Below, piece after piece: positions 41,444-51,608 of a stretch of DNA of 57,423 nt (position 1 is the first letter of the stretch; every line of letters begins with the position of its first letter). The notes under the pieces were generated by a model that was not told the DNA's origin, ran no database searches, and saw only the letters and a list, made by a program, of their open reading frames with translations. The DNA comes from Bacteroidota bacterium (GTDB lineage Bacteria > Bacteroidota > Bacteroidia > NS11-12g > UBA955). The translations under genes and the position numbers were made by a program. Location of the stretch: NCBI GenBank assembly GCA_018333525.1, contig JAGXTF010000076.1, forward strand, positions 1 through 57,423, in the 5' to 3' direction.

Positions 41444-44302
41444 ATGCGTTTTATTGCACTCGCGGGAATTGTATTTTTTCAAATATTATTTTCTACACTT
41501 TACGGACAAAAAATCTCAGGAATTGTTAAAGACAGCGCAAGCGGAAGAAGCTTGGGCAATGTTGAAATCCGCGCATTTCATCCCAGAGATTCCGCAAATT
41601 TTATATCAGCAAATGCGGACTCTTCCGGAAAATTTTCTTTTGCGCTGACAAAAGGCTTTTACAGAATTCGTTTTTCTCTGGAAGGATATACAACTGTATT
41701 TAGGATTGCAAGAGTTGATAATGTTGATATCGATTTGGATATTATTCTACTGAATGATCTGGCAACAGGAACTAAAGAAGCCAAAATTTCTGTGGCCAGT
41801 CCGGTAAGGCAAATTGGAGATACCACAGAGTTCAATGCGGGTTCATTTAAGGTGAATCCGGATGCCACAGCCGAGGATCTGGTAAAAAAACTTCCGGGAA
41901 TTACTGTAGAAAATGGCGCAGTAAAAGCACAGGGAGAAGAGGTTAAAAAGGTAACATTGGACGGAAAGGATTTTTTTGGCGACGATGCGCAAACCGCATT
42001 AAAGAATTTACCGGCTGATATTGTAGATAAAATCCAGGTATTTGAACGCATGAGCGATCAGGCACAGTTTACCGGATTCGATGACGGACAGGGTGTAAAA
42101 TCCCTGAATATCAAAACAAAAAGAGGTAAAGCAAATGGAACCTTTGGAAAAGCATATGCCGGATATGGAACAGAAAAACGATACCAAAGCGGGGTGAATT
42201 ACAACAAATTCAATGGAAATAGAAGAATTACTGTCTTGGGAATGAGCAACAATATCAATATTCAGAATTTTACATCTCAGGATTTGATTGGTGTGAGCAG
42301 TGGCAATTCCAGCCGCAGTATGGGCGGTCCGGGAGGACCCGGCGGCAATTCCGGTTCCGGTAGTTTTTTAGTAGGAAATAACAATGGAATAACAGGAACC
42401 AATGCGCTTGGTTTAAATTACAATGACAAATGGGGAACAAAAATTACGGTTTCCGGCAGTTATTTTTTCAATAGAAATGTAAATACACAAAATCAAAATA
42501 TTTTGCGCACTTATAACAATAGTTTCAGTGGCAGCCAACAATTTTATGCCGACAGTTCCATTGCAGAGAACAGCAGTTATAACCACAGATTCAATGCGCG
42601 AGTGGAATATGCGCCAGACACCAACAATTCATTTATTTATATCCCATCTATTTCCTTCCAGAATTCAGACAATGCACAAATAGATTTCATCCGAAATTAC
42701 TCCCCATCATTTATTTTAAACCAATCTAAAATAGATTATCTCCTGCTCGGAAATGGAATGAATTTTTCAAACAACATCATGTTCCGGCATAAGTTTGAAA
42801 AGCGCGGTCGCACTTTTAGTATCAGTGCTGACAACCAAATAAATTCCAAAGCTACCAATACCACGAACCAAAGCAGCAACCGTTCTTATATTCCAATGGA
42901 CAGTACATTTGCTACAGATCAATATGTGGAAAGCAATTCGCCGCAAAAATCCATAGGTTCGCGAATCTCTTATACCGAGCCCATTGGCAAAACAGGTATG
43001 CTCCAATTCGATTACAGAATCAATTCTACGAAAACCGACAATCAGAAATACACGAATAATTTCAATTCTTCGGAAAACAAATATTCCAATTTTGACACTT
43101 CTTTAAGCAACAAATATCATGTGAATTACATTTCACACCAACCTGGTTTCATGTACCGTGTACGCGGCAAAAAGCTCAATCTGGGAGCCGGTATCGGATA
43201 CCAATGGAGCAGTCTGAATGGCACCCAGGTTTTTCCGGTAAATTCAGAAGTTCATAAAACATTTAATAATGTTTTGCCAAGAGTTTTTATGAATTACAAA
43301 TGGAATAAAACCACCAATATGCGCGGCATGTTTCGTTCTTCTACCAATATTCCCTCCATTACCCAATTGCAAAATGTAATCAATACTTCCAATGCGCAAT
43401 TGCTTACCATAGGAAATCCGGAATTGAAGCAGGAAGTAACTCAGAATTTTAATTTGAATTTTGCCAAATCGAATACTGAAAAATTGACCAATATTTTTAT
43501 TGGTTTCTTTGGAAATCAAACCAGTAATTATATTACCAATTCTACCAGTTTTTTGCAAAGAGATTCACAAATTTCTGATGGTTTTATGGCGGTTCAGGGA
43601 TCCCAAATTTCCAAACCGGTGAATTTAAATGGTTACTGGAGTGGTCGAATTTTCGGGGTTTACGGATTTCCAGTGAAGAAAATAAAATCCAATTTAAACC
43701 TAAATTCAACCCTGAGTTATAGTGAAAAACCCGGCATGGTTAATGAGATCAGAAATTTGTCTAAAACTGCTGGAATTAGCGGCGGGGTAAGCATCAACAG
43801 TAATATTAGTGAAAATTTGGATTACAGCATTTCCTATACAACCAATTATTACAATACCGTAAATAGCACCCAAAACAGTTTAAATAACTCCTATTTCAAC
43901 CACAATGCAATGGCAAAATTCAACTACATCTACAAATCGCATTTTGTATGGAATACAGAAGCAGTATATAACAATTACAAGGGTTTGAGCAGCAATTACG
44001 ATCAGGAATTTGTATTGTGGAATGCCGGATTAGGATATAAGTTTTTAAAGAACAATGCAGCAGAATTCAGATTGAGTTGTTATGATATTCTAAAACAAAA
44101 CAAGAGTATTAACCGCACCATTAATGAAACTTATATTGAAGACAATTTCACTAAAGTGCTCACCCGCTATTTCATGCTTACATTTACCTATAACTTTAAA
44201 AAATTTGCCAATGGAGGTGCAGAACCTAAGGCTGACGAGCATTCCGGACATATGGGTCCCTTACCTGGTGGCCCACCTCCGGGTGGAAAAGCCCCTTATT
44301 AA
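41444..44302 (+). CDS. TonB-dependent-receptor-like outer-membrane beta-barrel protein
   Basis: A 952-residue outer-membrane protein. Signal MRFIALAGIVFFQILFSTLYG; then a carboxypeptidase-regulatory-like domain (ISGIVKDSASGRSLGNVEIRAF, about 24-105); then a plug domain (ATAEDLVKKLPGITVENGAVKAQG, VTLDGKDFFGDDAQTALKNLPADIVDKIQVFE); and from about 220 a large barrel with many alternating aromatic strands. A Gly/Ser-rich loop (GGPGGPGGNSGSG, about 292-304) and a Pro/Gly tail (PLPGGPPPGGKAPY) are notable. Bacteroidota have many such one-piece receptors; no SusD-like partner follows, so the substrate is open, though large nutrients or siderophores are usual. It ends at the perfect palindromic terminator. 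Confidence 0.86.
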   Translation: MRFIALAGIVFFQILFSTLYGQKISGIVKDSASGRSLGNVEIRAFHPRDSANFISANADSSGKFSFALTKGFYRIRFSLEGYTTVFRIARVDNVDIDLDIILLNDLATGTKEAKISVASPVRQIGDTTEFNAGSFKVNPDATAEDLVKKLPGITVENGAVKAQGEEVKKVTLDGKDFFGDDAQTALKNLPADIVDKIQVFERMSDQAQFTGFDDGQGVKSLNIKTKRGKANGTFGKAYAGYGTEKRYQSGVNYNKFNGNRRITVLGMSNNINIQNFTSQDLIGVSSGNSSRSMGGPGGPGGNSGSGSFLVGNNNGITGTNALGLNYNDKWGTKITVSGSYFFNRNVNTQNQNILRTYNNSFSGSQQFYADSSIAENSSYNHRFNARVEYAPDTNNSFIYIPSISFQNSDNAQIDFIRNYSPSFILNQSKIDYLLLGNGMNFSNNIMFRHKFEKRGRTFSISADNQINSKATNTTNQSSNRSYIPMDSTFATDQYVESNSPQKSIGSRISYTEPIGKTGMLQFDYRINSTKTDNQKYTNNFNSSENKYSNFDTSLSNKYHVNYISHQPGFMYRVRGKKLNLGAGIGYQWSSLNGTQVFPVNSEVHKTFNNVLPRVFMNYKWNKTTNMRGMFRSSTNIPSITQLQNVINTSNAQLLTIGNPELKQEVTQNFNLNFAKSNTEKLTNIFIGFFGNQTSNYITNSTSFLQRDSQISDGFMAVQGSQISKPVNLNGYWSGRIFGVYGFPVKKIKSNLNLNSTLSYSEKPGMVNEIRNLSKTAGISGGVSINSNISENLDYSISYTTNYYNTVNSTQNSLNNSYFNHNAMAKFNYIYKSHFVWNTEAVYNNYKGLSSNYDQEFVLWNAGLGYKFLKNNAAEFRLSCYDILKQNKSINRTINETYIEDNFTKVLTRYFMLTFTYNFKKFANGGAEPKADEHSGHMGPLPGGPPPGGKAPY

Positions 44303-44316
44303 TTTCATTTATACAT

Positions 44317-44350
44317 AAAAAAAACACCTGAAATTTCAGGTGTTTTTTTT
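44317..44350. terminator. Bidirectional terminator, perfect 34-bp palindrome
   Basis: A8 then CACCTGAAA | TTTCAGGTG then T8, with mirror symmetry over all 34 bases and no real loop other than the centre. It sits 14 bp from the receptor stop (+) and 13 bp from the T9SS gene stop (-), so it can end both transcripts. Confidence 0.95.
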
Positions 44351-44363
44351 ATGTGAATTCAAT

Positions 44364-45446
44364 TTAATTCTTCTGAAATTTCGAAGTACTCAACATACCA
44401 TTTTCCGAAGTGGCCCGAATCATATAAATCCCTTTCTGCCAGGTGGAAACATCCAATGCTGTATTACCGTGGATAGGTTTTACCAGAATTGTTTTTCCGG
44501 TAACATCCTGAATTTGCAATGTTCCGTTTACAAACGGGAATTGCAAAGCCACAAATTGGCTGGATGGGTTTGGATAGACGAGGATTTTGTTGAAGTTAGA
44601 AATATCTTTTACTGCATCCATTTGTGGGGTTCCTGAAAGCCAGCTCACGTCTGTAGCAGTATCATTGCCTGAATTATAGGAATAGGTCAAAAGCGGGAAA
44701 CCATAGGCGGAATTGTTGGTCCAGTAGAAATGCTGATAAACTGTATCTCCTGAGGTGCTAAACACAGAATCCATAAACGCCTGAGGAGCATCTATCCAAA
44801 ATCCGCTAACCTGCACCTTTGCAGTTAATGTGTTTGTGCGCATATGATTCACACGAAGAGAGCTAAAAGTACCCAAAGGTGTGGTTAAACTTCCCCAGCC
44901 GTCCACTAAAGAATTAGTATGCAGGTTTAGGATTACCCGGATGGAATCAATTGTAGGTAGTGGGCCGCCACCATCAACATCAAATCCAAAAGCTTGTGGG
45001 TCTTGTGCAAAAACAGTAGTGTCTTTAAATGATGTATTATACGTAGCCGGGAATGTCAACAATTTCCAATTCAACAGAGTAGGTGTTCCAACTCCGTTAA
45101 AAATATCATAATTCCCCATTAATGCCAATGCACTGGAATTCTTTTTCAAAAATGTATAGCTGCTGTCTCCATTATCAATTGCCATGGTAGCACCGGAAAA
45201 GTTGGATGCACCGGGATACCAGCCTGCAGCTCCAAACTTCATGGTATCCGTACTGGATTTATTCAGATTGTTGAAAGTCCAGGTTTTATTTGCTCCACCT
45301 GGTGCAGCAACCAATATATTGCTACTCGTGGAATTTTGCACAGTAAGACCGACCGAAGCCACATCGCTTTCATTAATGGTTATTTGAGCATGTGAGACGC
45401 CATAAGCGGCGATAGAAGAGGCAATAAGTAAAAATCTTTTTATCAT
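44364..45446 (-). CDS. T9SS type A sorting-domain protein
   Basis: A 360-residue secreted protein. ATG 45446 gives the signal MIKRFLLIASSIAAYGVSHAQ; ATG 45467 would add 7 residues. The body is beta-rich with TINESDVASVGLTVQNSTSSN and repeated Gly-Trp and Asn/Thr-rich strands, no enzyme motif. The end is a type A sorting domain: ILVYPNPSSQFVALQFP, LQIQDVTGKTILVKPI, LDVSTWQKGIYMIRATSENG, STSKFQKN. Ligand or activity unknown. Ended by the shared terminator. Confidence 0.84.
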   Translation of the reverse strand: MIKRFLLIASSIAAYGVSHAQITINESDVASVGLTVQNSTSSNILVAAPGGANKTWTFNNLNKSSTDTMKFGAAGWYPGASNFSGATMAIDNGDSSYTFLKKNSSALALMGNYDIFNGVGTPTLLNWKLLTFPATYNTSFKDTTVFAQDPQAFGFDVDGGGPLPTIDSIRVILNLHTNSLVDGWGSLTTPLGTFSSLRVNHMRTNTLTAKVQVSGFWIDAPQAFMDSVFSTSGDTVYQHFYWTNNSAYGFPLLTYSYNSGNDTATDVSWLSGTPQMDAVKDISNFNKILVYPNPSSQFVALQFPFVNGTLQIQDVTGKTILVKPIHGNTALDVSTWQKGIYMIRATSENGMLSTSKFQKN

Positions 45447-45531
45447 AGTATTTTTTATATTATGCAAATTTAACCTTTAAATAAAGACAGTGGTGTAATA
45501 TTCTGTAACAATCGACCAAAAATCAATTGCT

Positions 45532-45539
45532 TATCTTTG
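45532..45539 (+). promoter_or_regulatory. Candidate -7 element for the YrdC/Sua5 gene
   Basis: TATCTTTG fits TAnnTTTG and ends 4 bp before the GTG start at 45544, implying a leaderless transcript. No TTG is present at the expected -33 distance. Confidence 0.4.
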
Positions 45540-45543
45540 CACC

Positions 45544-46155
45544 GTGGAAGTATTTCGGGCAAGCGGACACTGGCTTTCAGCCAATGATATATACCAAATT
45601 GCGCAGCGTTTAAAAAAAGGTGAAATTGCCATTTTTCCGACCGATTCCGTATATACGATTACCTGCGCATTTGGAAGCAATAAAGGCATAGAACGGATAT
45701 GCAAACTCATGGGCAAAAAACCTACACAGGCCAATTTATCAATTATTTGCAGCGATTATGAAATGATGTCGCAATTTACTTTGCCTTTTTCTACTCAAAT
45801 ATTTCGTTTGATGAAAAACACATTGCCTGGGCCATTTACATTTATAATGAAGGCGAATGTGCGAAAATTCAGAGGTTATGAAAACAAAAGGCAAACTGTT
45901 GGTGTAAGAATTCCGGATGAGCCATTTTTGTTAAAAGTAATTCAAGAATTGGGGGAACCTCTGGTATGCAGTTCTTTGCACAGCGATGACGAATTGATGC
46001 AATATTTTACCGACCCGGAGGAAGTAGAAGAAAAATTCAATTCTATGGTAGATATTTTTGTGGAAGACGGACCCGGAGGATTGGAACCCAGTACCATTAT
46101 TGATTGTACCGGAAATGAGCCTCAGGTATTGCGGGAAGGAAAAGGGAAATTGTAG
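45544..46155 (+). CDS. YrdC/Sua5/YciO-family protein (threonylcarbamoyl-AMP synthase type)
   Basis: A 203-residue cytoplasmic protein with the YrdC fold, which in TsaC/Sua5 makes threonylcarbamoyl-AMP for t6A37 of tRNA. Marks: GEIAIFPTDSVYTITCAFG (substrate pocket), CKLMGKKPTQANLSIICSDYE, NTLPGPFTFIMKAN, QTVGVRIPDEPFLLKVI and LEPSTIIDCTG. The KxR/K and SxN motifs of Sua5 are only partly preserved and it lacks a Sua5 C-terminal domain, so it may be a YciO-type paralogue rather than TsaC. Start is GTG 45544. Confidence 0.85.
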   Translation: MEVFRASGHWLSANDIYQIAQRLKKGEIAIFPTDSVYTITCAFGSNKGIERICKLMGKKPTQANLSIICSDYEMMSQFTLPFSTQIFRLMKNTLPGPFTFIMKANVRKFRGYENKRQTVGVRIPDEPFLLKVIQELGEPLVCSSLHSDDELMQYFTDPEEVEEKFNSMVDIFVEDGPGGLEPSTIIDCTGNEPQVLREGKGKL

Positions 46156-46275
46156 ATCTAAATTAACACAATTTTTGCGTTTGAGTACTTCTGAAACATT
46201 CGAATTTTTAGATTCGAAATTATAATTTATTAAAATATTAAATTCCTTTTGTTTAAATAGGCTTGACCCTGGTAT

Positions 46276-47082
46276 TTACAGAATATGAAATCCAAAAAGA
46301 AAGAAAAAACCAATTCCGGAATATTGTTGCTGAAAGGTTTTACGCCTGTTGAAATTATCGACTTTCCCCGGATTGGAAATATCAGTATTATCGGTAAACG
46401 AGAATGGTACACTATAAAAATTTGCCACACCATATCTCCCATCCAAACCAAATCTCAAATGAAAAGCATTTCCAATATTGGCTCCAAGATGCCCGTGAAT
46501 TCCAACCATAGGACCCGCAGAATATTTAGATTCAATGGTCAATGAAGTATTATGGTTGTACGAGAAATTTAAATCGCTATACATATCAAATCTCGGCGAT
46601 CTCATGTAAAGCACACCTGCAGTACCTCCAAAACCAGCCATCCATTTACCGGATTTGCTCAAAACAAATTCACGCGATACTTTAAATCCAAACAAATTCA
46701 CATTCCAGGTATTTTCATAAGAACCATTTTCCCAAATTTTATGGGAGATTGCATTCCAGTCTTCGCCGAGATGGTATCTGATAAATGCTGTATCACACAT
46801 GTAACTGATTGTCTGAAATGTAAAGCCTACGGACCATTTTTCCCGGAATCCGCAATATAAATCGGCATAAAAACCGCCGATTGCCTGTTTTGCAAATCCG
46901 CTTTGATTATGACTCACATTCACTGAGTTGAACTGAAATTGAGGATTACCGGCCCAGGATCCAATTAATCCTCCAAATGGCCGGTTGAAATCGGACTTCT
47001 GAATGGGGAATAATTGAGCATTCACAGGTTTCAGACCTTGGATCAACGTATATGAAAGTACTATGTAACCGGTTATTTTCAT
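46276..47082 (-). CDS. Outer-membrane beta-barrel-like protein, unknown
   Basis: A 268-residue exported protein. Signal MKITGYIVLSYTLIQGLKPVNAQ. The mature part alternates hydrophobic and polar residues with frequent aromatic girdles (WSVGFTFQTISYM, FGFKVSREFVLS, MAGFGGTAGVLYM, NTSLTIESKYSAGPMVGIHGHLGAN, FHLRFGLDGRYGVANF), ending in GIGFFFLFGFHIL, a barrel-type C-terminus. No specific family recognised. It stands alone with a 355-bp gap on its upstream side. Confidence 0.68.
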   Translation of the reverse strand: MKITGYIVLSYTLIQGLKPVNAQLFPIQKSDFNRPFGGLIGSWAGNPQFQFNSVNVSHNQSGFAKQAIGGFYADLYCGFREKWSVGFTFQTISYMCDTAFIRYHLGEDWNAISHKIWENGSYENTWNVNLFGFKVSREFVLSKSGKWMAGFGGTAGVLYMRSPRFDMYSDLNFSYNHNTSLTIESKYSAGPMVGIHGHLGANIGNAFHLRFGLDGRYGVANFYSVPFSFTDNTDISNPGKVDNFNRRKTFQQQYSGIGFFFLFGFHIL

Positions 47083-47437
47083 TTATCAAATGTGATTCCT
47101 AAATCCGGTAAATAGAAACGGAGTAATGCACCTTAATCATCATCTATGACCCAATTCCGTAATGATGCCTCTACCTGAATCAAGGTCTTGCGAAATTCGC
47201 AAATCCATGGTTGACAGCCATTGGAATTGGCGTAAAATCATAAAATGTATTTGAGCAAACTTATTCTTTTACTCCGTTTTTTTTTGTCTTAGAAAGCTTA
47301 TTTCCGGTGCGGGGTAAAGAGAAATATTTTCGTTTAAATATGCAAGGAGATAAAGGATTACAGGTTTTTAAAAATTATGATTCATCCATATTTTGAAAGC
47401 GGAGGTGCATCAATTATAAAAAAATAAAGTTCAAACA
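47083..47437. other. 355-bp intergenic region
   Basis: AT-rich gap between two leftward genes. I see no coding, RNA or repeat signal. It should hold the promoter of the barrel-like gene at 46276-47082, but no convincing -7/-33 pair was identified. Confidence 0.4.
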
Positions 47438-48580
47438 TTATTCTTTATAAATAGTGCAATCCGGGAAGAATGCGAGATAGGCAAATGCAAAATGGCTGCT
47501 GTGAGGCAATAACCAGAGTTGCTTTCCTTTTGAAATACCTTCCCTGCAATAACCGGTAATATCCCAAGTGGAATTGGTTTGATGGTCTTTAAAATAATTT
47601 CCAGATTTATAAAAAGTGAAAGTATCTTTTCCTAAAATACTGCGAAATGCAGTGGCACTTCCAACTTTATGCGCATGAGATAATTTATCGACGTCTAAAA
47701 CGGTTACCATATCCTTATGATAAAAAATTGAAAAATTTAAATTGTCGAACTTCTCATTAATTACTCCTTTGTGTTCCAATACAGAAAAAGGAAATATCTC
47801 GGAATGGTCAGCGACATGAATATCCAACACCCGCTCTAGGGGTGGCAATCTGGGGTCTGTTTTTTCAGGGAAATAGTATTTTTTTTCAAGGTGGTTTTTG
47901 TTGTGGTCCAAGTGGTGAAATGGCCTGTGTTGGTGGTGTTTCCCAAACTTTTCAGAGCCTATTGGTGCCAGTATTTTCCCATCGGGAAATCTATCAAAAT
48001 AGTCCTTCGCGGATATCAGCATGGCCGGCATCATTTCCAGATTGTACTCGTTGAATTCCCCTGCAATTGCGGATCCCATCAGTTGTTCCCACCAGGTATT
48101 TGTCTCCTTATCATACATCACCATATCGTTGTGCATGAGTAAACCGGAAATTCCAAAATGCAGTGTTTTCTCCACCCCGTTTGTCTTCACATTTCGGTTA
48201 AAAACTATTGCTGCATTGCACATGGGGCAATAGGTAATCATCAAAGGTTTGCCGCCAAGTGTATCGTTAGATAGTTCAAAGAGGGTAAGCACACTCAAAG
48301 GATATGCTTTTGCCTGCCCTCCAAACTGAATGGCGATTACAGGTTCGAAATCGTAATAATCAAAGCCAGGATCGTTTTTAGAAATAAACGCGGGATAATC
48401 CAAAGGAACCAACTCATCTTTTTGGGTTGCCAGGGTAAGTTCATTCAATTCCACCGAATGTTTCGAGGTATCGGTAGTCCAGGTGTACGCCAGATTTTTT
48501 GGATTTTGAATCTGGGCTTGAATATTCGCAAAGGCCAAATGGAACAGAAACAGGCAGGTAATTTTTATGTTGCGCATCAA
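47438..48580 (-). CDS. DUF3179 family secreted protein
   Basis: A 380-residue exported protein. Signal MMRNIKITCLFLFHLAFANIQA. The DUF3179 core is clear: DPVFI-like entry at PLDYPAFISKNDPGFDYYDFEPVIAI, then GGQAKAYPLSVLTLFELSND, the motif TYCPMCNAAIVFNR (family Cys-x-x-Cys), SGLLMHNDMVMYD, TWWEQLMGSAIAGEF, and late GTAFRS-like ATAFRSILG. A His-rich insertion (KHHQHRPFHHLDHNKNH, about residues 213-229) suggests metal binding. The family's role is unknown. Two Mets at the start (48580, 48577). Confidence 0.83.
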   Translation of the reverse strand: MMRNIKITCLFLFHLAFANIQAQIQNPKNLAYTWTTDTSKHSVELNELTLATQKDELVPLDYPAFISKNDPGFDYYDFEPVIAIQFGGQAKAYPLSVLTLFELSNDTLGGKPLMITYCPMCNAAIVFNRNVKTNGVEKTLHFGISGLLMHNDMVMYDKETNTWWEQLMGSAIAGEFNEYNLEMMPAMLISAKDYFDRFPDGKILAPIGSEKFGKHHQHRPFHHLDHNKNHLEKKYYFPEKTDPRLPPLERVLDIHVADHSEIFPFSVLEHKGVINEKFDNLNFSIFYHKDMVTVLDVDKLSHAHKVGSATAFRSILGKDTFTFYKSGNYFKDHQTNSTWDITGYCREGISKGKQLWLLPHSSHFAFAYLAFFPDCTIYKE

Positions 48581-48669
48581 TGTATTGAATACTCAAACAT
48601 AAAAATAAATCAGAGAAAAATGCATGTGGTTTTAAAAAGGATTTAATCCAATTGACAAATCAACCTTTG

Positions 48670-50253
48670 TCAGAGCTTAAATTCACTGGTAAGGTGAAAT
48701 TGAATCTTAGGGTTATTTTCCTGTGCCATGCGCAAAACAAATGCGGTTTCGGCGAGAAATACGGGCAAATTGTCTTTGTCAAATGCAATATTATTCATCC
48801 GGAATTTCATGAACTCGCGAATAACCTCTTCCTCTCCACTCATCCAGCAGGCTTTGTGAATATTTCTGGGTTCAAATCTGCATTTAGCATTATACTCATG
48901 CTCCAGTCTGTATTGCAATACTTCAAACTGTAGTTCACCCACTGTTCCAACAAACCTTCGGCTACCGGGTTCCTGTTTAAAAAGGGATGCAAGTCCTTCG
49001 TCAGTTAATTGTTCAATTCCTTTCTCCAGTTGTTTGCTTTTCATTGGATCCAGATTGATGAGTTCTTTAAAAATCTCCGGAGAAAAACTGGGGATTCCTT
49101 TAAACTGTAAATCTTCACCCTCTGTGAGTGTATCTCCTATTTTAAAATTGCCTGTATCATACAATCCAACTACATCACCCGGATAGGCGTAATCCACAAC
49201 TTCCTTGCTCTGAGCGAGAAATGTGTAAGGATTTGCAAATCGTAGTCCTTTGTGCAAACGGGTGTGTTCGTAAGGTTTGTTCCTTTCAAATCTTCCACTG
49301 CAAACCCTCAGAAATGCAATTCTGTCGCGGTGTTTGGGGTCCAGGTTTGCGTGAATTTTGAAAATAAAACCGCTGAATTTTTGTTCTGTTGGTTCCACAG
49401 CCCTGCTTGCTGTTGGCCTGGATAGCGGGGTTGGTGCAATTTCAATAAATGTATCCAGCAATTCCCGTATTCCAAAATTATTTAATGCGCTTCCAAAAAA
49501 CACAGGCGCTACATCTGCTTTTAAATATTTTTCCTTATTCAAATCTCCATATACACCTTCAATCAGTTCAGCGTCTTCCCTGAGTTTTGAAGCATCTTTA
49601 ACACCGACTAGGTCATCCAGTTTCGGATCATTTACCCCATTTAAATTTACAATATCATCGGTTATTTTAGTTTTCTGACTTTCAAATAAATTCAAGGAAT
49701 GATCATGCAATAAATACACCCCTTTGAAGTCGCTTCCACCATTAATTGGCCAACTCAAAGGATGCACATGGATATTGAGTTTGTTCTCCAGTTCATCGAG
49801 CAAATCAAATGGATCCTTACCATCCCGATCCATTTTATTGATAAAAACAATTACAGGAGTTTTGCGCATTCGGCATACTTCCATCAGTCTTTCGGTTTGC
49901 TCTTCTACTCCTTTCACACAGTCAATCACCAGAATTACGCTGTCTACTGCCGTTAATGTGCGATATGTGTCTTCTGCAAAATCTTTGTGACCCGGGGTAT
50001 CCAGAATATTCACCAGTTTGTTCTTGTATTCGAATGTCATTACCGAGGTGGCTACGGATATTCCGCGTTGCTTCTCAATTTCCATAAAATCCGAAGCGGC
50101 AGTTTTTTTGATTTTATTGCTTTTTACAGCACCTGCGGTTTGAATCTGTCCGCCAAAAAGCAGAAATTTTTCAGTGAGGGTGGTTTTACCTGCATCCGGG
50201 TGACTAATAATTGCAAAGGTTTTGCGTTTTTCTATTTCTTTCTCCAATGACAT
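48670..50253 (-). CDS. prfC: Peptide chain release factor 3
   Basis: A 527-residue translational GTPase that recycles RF1/RF2 from the ribosome after peptide release. G1 is [15 protein letters not shown] (about 18-32), G2 [15 protein letters not shown]3 [17 protein letters not shown]4 [13 protein letters not shown]5 SWPIN. The C-terminal domain includes [15 protein letters not shown] and [18 protein letters not shown], characteristic of RF3 over EF-G. Length matches RF3. Monocistronic. Confidence 0.96.
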   Translation of the reverse strand: MSLEKEIEKRKTFAIISHPDAGKTTLTEKFLLFGGQIQTAGAVKSNKIKKTAASDFMEIEKQRGISVATSVMTFEYKNKLVNILDTPGHKDFAEDTYRTLTAVDSVILVIDCVKGVEEQTERLMEVCRMRKTPVIVFINKMDRDGKDPFDLLDELENKLNIHVHPLSWPINGGSDFKGVYLLHDHSLNLFESQKTKITDDIVNLNGVNDPKLDDLVGVKDASKLREDAELIEGVYGDLNKEKYLKADVAPVFFGSALNNFGIRELLDTFIEIAPTPLSRPTASRAVEPTEQKFSGFIFKIHANLDPKHRDRIAFLRVCSGRFERNKPYEHTRLHKGLRFANPYTFLAQSKEVVDYAYPGDVVGLYDTGNFKIGDTLTEGEDLQFKGIPSFSPEIFKELINLDPMKSKQLEKGIEQLTDEGLASLFKQEPGSRRFVGTVGELQFEVLQYRLEHEYNAKCRFEPRNIHKACWMSGEEEVIREFMKFRMNNIAFDKDNLPVFLAETAFVLRMAQENNPKIQFHLTSEFKL

Positions 50254-50378
50254 CTGCTACGAAGGCGCGAAATTAACTATTTCCGGCCGCAACAGTTGTA
50301 TTTGACCCAAAATCGTCGGGATGCCTGGCGATTATTGATTTTCACAGGCAATTATTTACATTTAACTGAAAGCGTAAA

Positions 50379-50915
50379 TTACTCTGTAATGCTGCACTTC
50401 CAATGCTCGCTTTTATTTAGAAATCCGTTTTTATCGGTTTCTGTAAATCCCAATTCCAATTTATTTCTGGTCAGTTTTTTTACGGTGTAAATCACAATGC
50501 TATTGCCAATATTCAATTCATACCAAAAAGAGAGACGTTCCGTACCATGCGGTCCTGCAACATACCAAACGGAGAAGTTTTTTCTATTTGTAATTCCTGA
50601 TTCTCCGCAAAAATTATACATACTTCCCGGAATATTTTCAGGGAAATTAAAGGATGCCAGCTGATTTGAATTTTCAAAATAACTTTCCGTTAAATTGGTG
50701 AGCTGCATCAAACCGGGATTCACCATATTTATTACGGTATCAATGGTTCTCCCGCTGTCTGAATAATGTTTTATTTCCACATTTTCTATTTTCCATGTAC
50801 CTGCAAATTGATAGGGATATTTGGCTTCCCTGTAACAAGATATTTGTAAAAATGCGATTAAACTTATGGCGAATAATCCATTGAAACTGTATGGTGAATT
50901 TAAATGTATTTTCAT
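50379..50915 (-). CDS. Small lipoprotein, lipocalin-like in layout, unknown
   Basis: A 178-residue exported protein: hydrophobic segment LFAISLIAFLQISC with a good lipobox (Cys at about 27). Mature part opens with YQFAGTWKIENVEIKHY, as do many lipocalin-like Bacteroidota lipoproteins, and runs as eight or so beta strands ending TVKKLTRNKLELGFTETDKNG. No ligand can be assigned. It is the last gene of a leftward run of four secreted proteins, 6 bp after the previous one. Confidence 0.68.
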   Translation of the reverse strand: MKIHLNSPYSFNGLFAISLIAFLQISCYREAKYPYQFAGTWKIENVEIKHYSDSGRTIDTVINMVNPGLMQLTNLTESYFENSNQLASFNFPENIPGSMYNFCGESGITNRKNFSVWYVAGPHGTERLSFWYELNIGNSIVIYTVKKLTRNKLELGFTETDKNGFLNKSEHWKCSITE

Positions 50916-50921
50916 CTCAGA

Positions 50922-51608
50922 TTAATTAATGCCAATTCTGCATCCAATTTGCCAATAAAGTCCGTGGGTATTGTTAAACGGTCCGTACTGATTCGAACCT
51001 CCGGTGTTTAGAAAACTGGCTGTATGTTTTTCGTAGTGGTCATCGGTAAACTGAAAAAGATCTTTTTTCTTGGGTTTTATATAATCCACACCAATAAAAA
51101 TACCAACAGGAATTGCCACGTAAATACCAACTTGCGCTGAATAAATAGGTACCAGGGAGCGCCGCGCTTTATAGAATCCTGTATTTTGATCGGTTCCGTA
51201 AGTAATAATTCCGTTGGGATATTCATGGTATAAACTCATTTTATCATTCCCAGAAATGAATCCCCCAAGTATGCTTGCAAAATATTTTATAAAGTGATCT
51301 TTAAATTCATCCATATTTGGACCAAATCCGATACCTACCTGATACCGGAAATATTCTTCACGCAGCACCATGTGCTCCGTTCCGTTAGGCTTTTCAACCA
51401 TGTGCCTGGATTCAAATTGTCCGTATCCTGTACATACAGAAAAACCTCGGTTATAACCCGCGGTTATTCCAAAACCATTTCCAGGCATTTTATTGTAATC
51501 TCCTAATGTTGACTTTCCAATGGTCTTTGAAATACCCAACCATTGCGCATTGCTGTTACCTGCAATAATCAACATGCCTAACATCATCATCCGATTATTC
51601 AAAGGCAC
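50922..51608 (-). CDS. Probable outer-membrane protein, unknown
   Basis: A 228-residue exported protein. Signal MPLNNRMMMLGMLIIAGNSNAQ. Mature strands are Gly/Tyr/aromatic-rich with alternating hydrophobicity (GFGITAGYNRGFSVCTGYGQF, YFRYQVGIGFGP, AQVGIYVAIPVGIFIGVDYI) and end YWQIGCRIGIN, compatible with a small barrel. Starts 14 bp inside the end of the upstream gene, so the pair is coupled. Family not recognised. Confidence 0.65.
   Translation of the reverse strand: MPLNNRMMMLGMLIIAGNSNAQWLGISKTIGKSTLGDYNKMPGNGFGITAGYNRGFSVCTGYGQFESRHMVEKPNGTEHMVLREEYFRYQVGIGFGPNMDEFKDHFIKYFASILGGFISGNDKMSLYHEYPNGIITYGTDQNTGFYKARRSLVPIYSAQVGIYVAIPVGIFIGVDYIKPKKKDLFQFTDDHYEKHTASFLNTGGSNQYGPFNNTHGLYWQIGCRIGIN

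Noticed and set aside
46285-46545. 86-codon plus-strand frame before the barrel-like gene
   Set aside because: Lies antisense inside the 46276-47082 gene, which has a signal peptide and barrel features; the frame lacks both.
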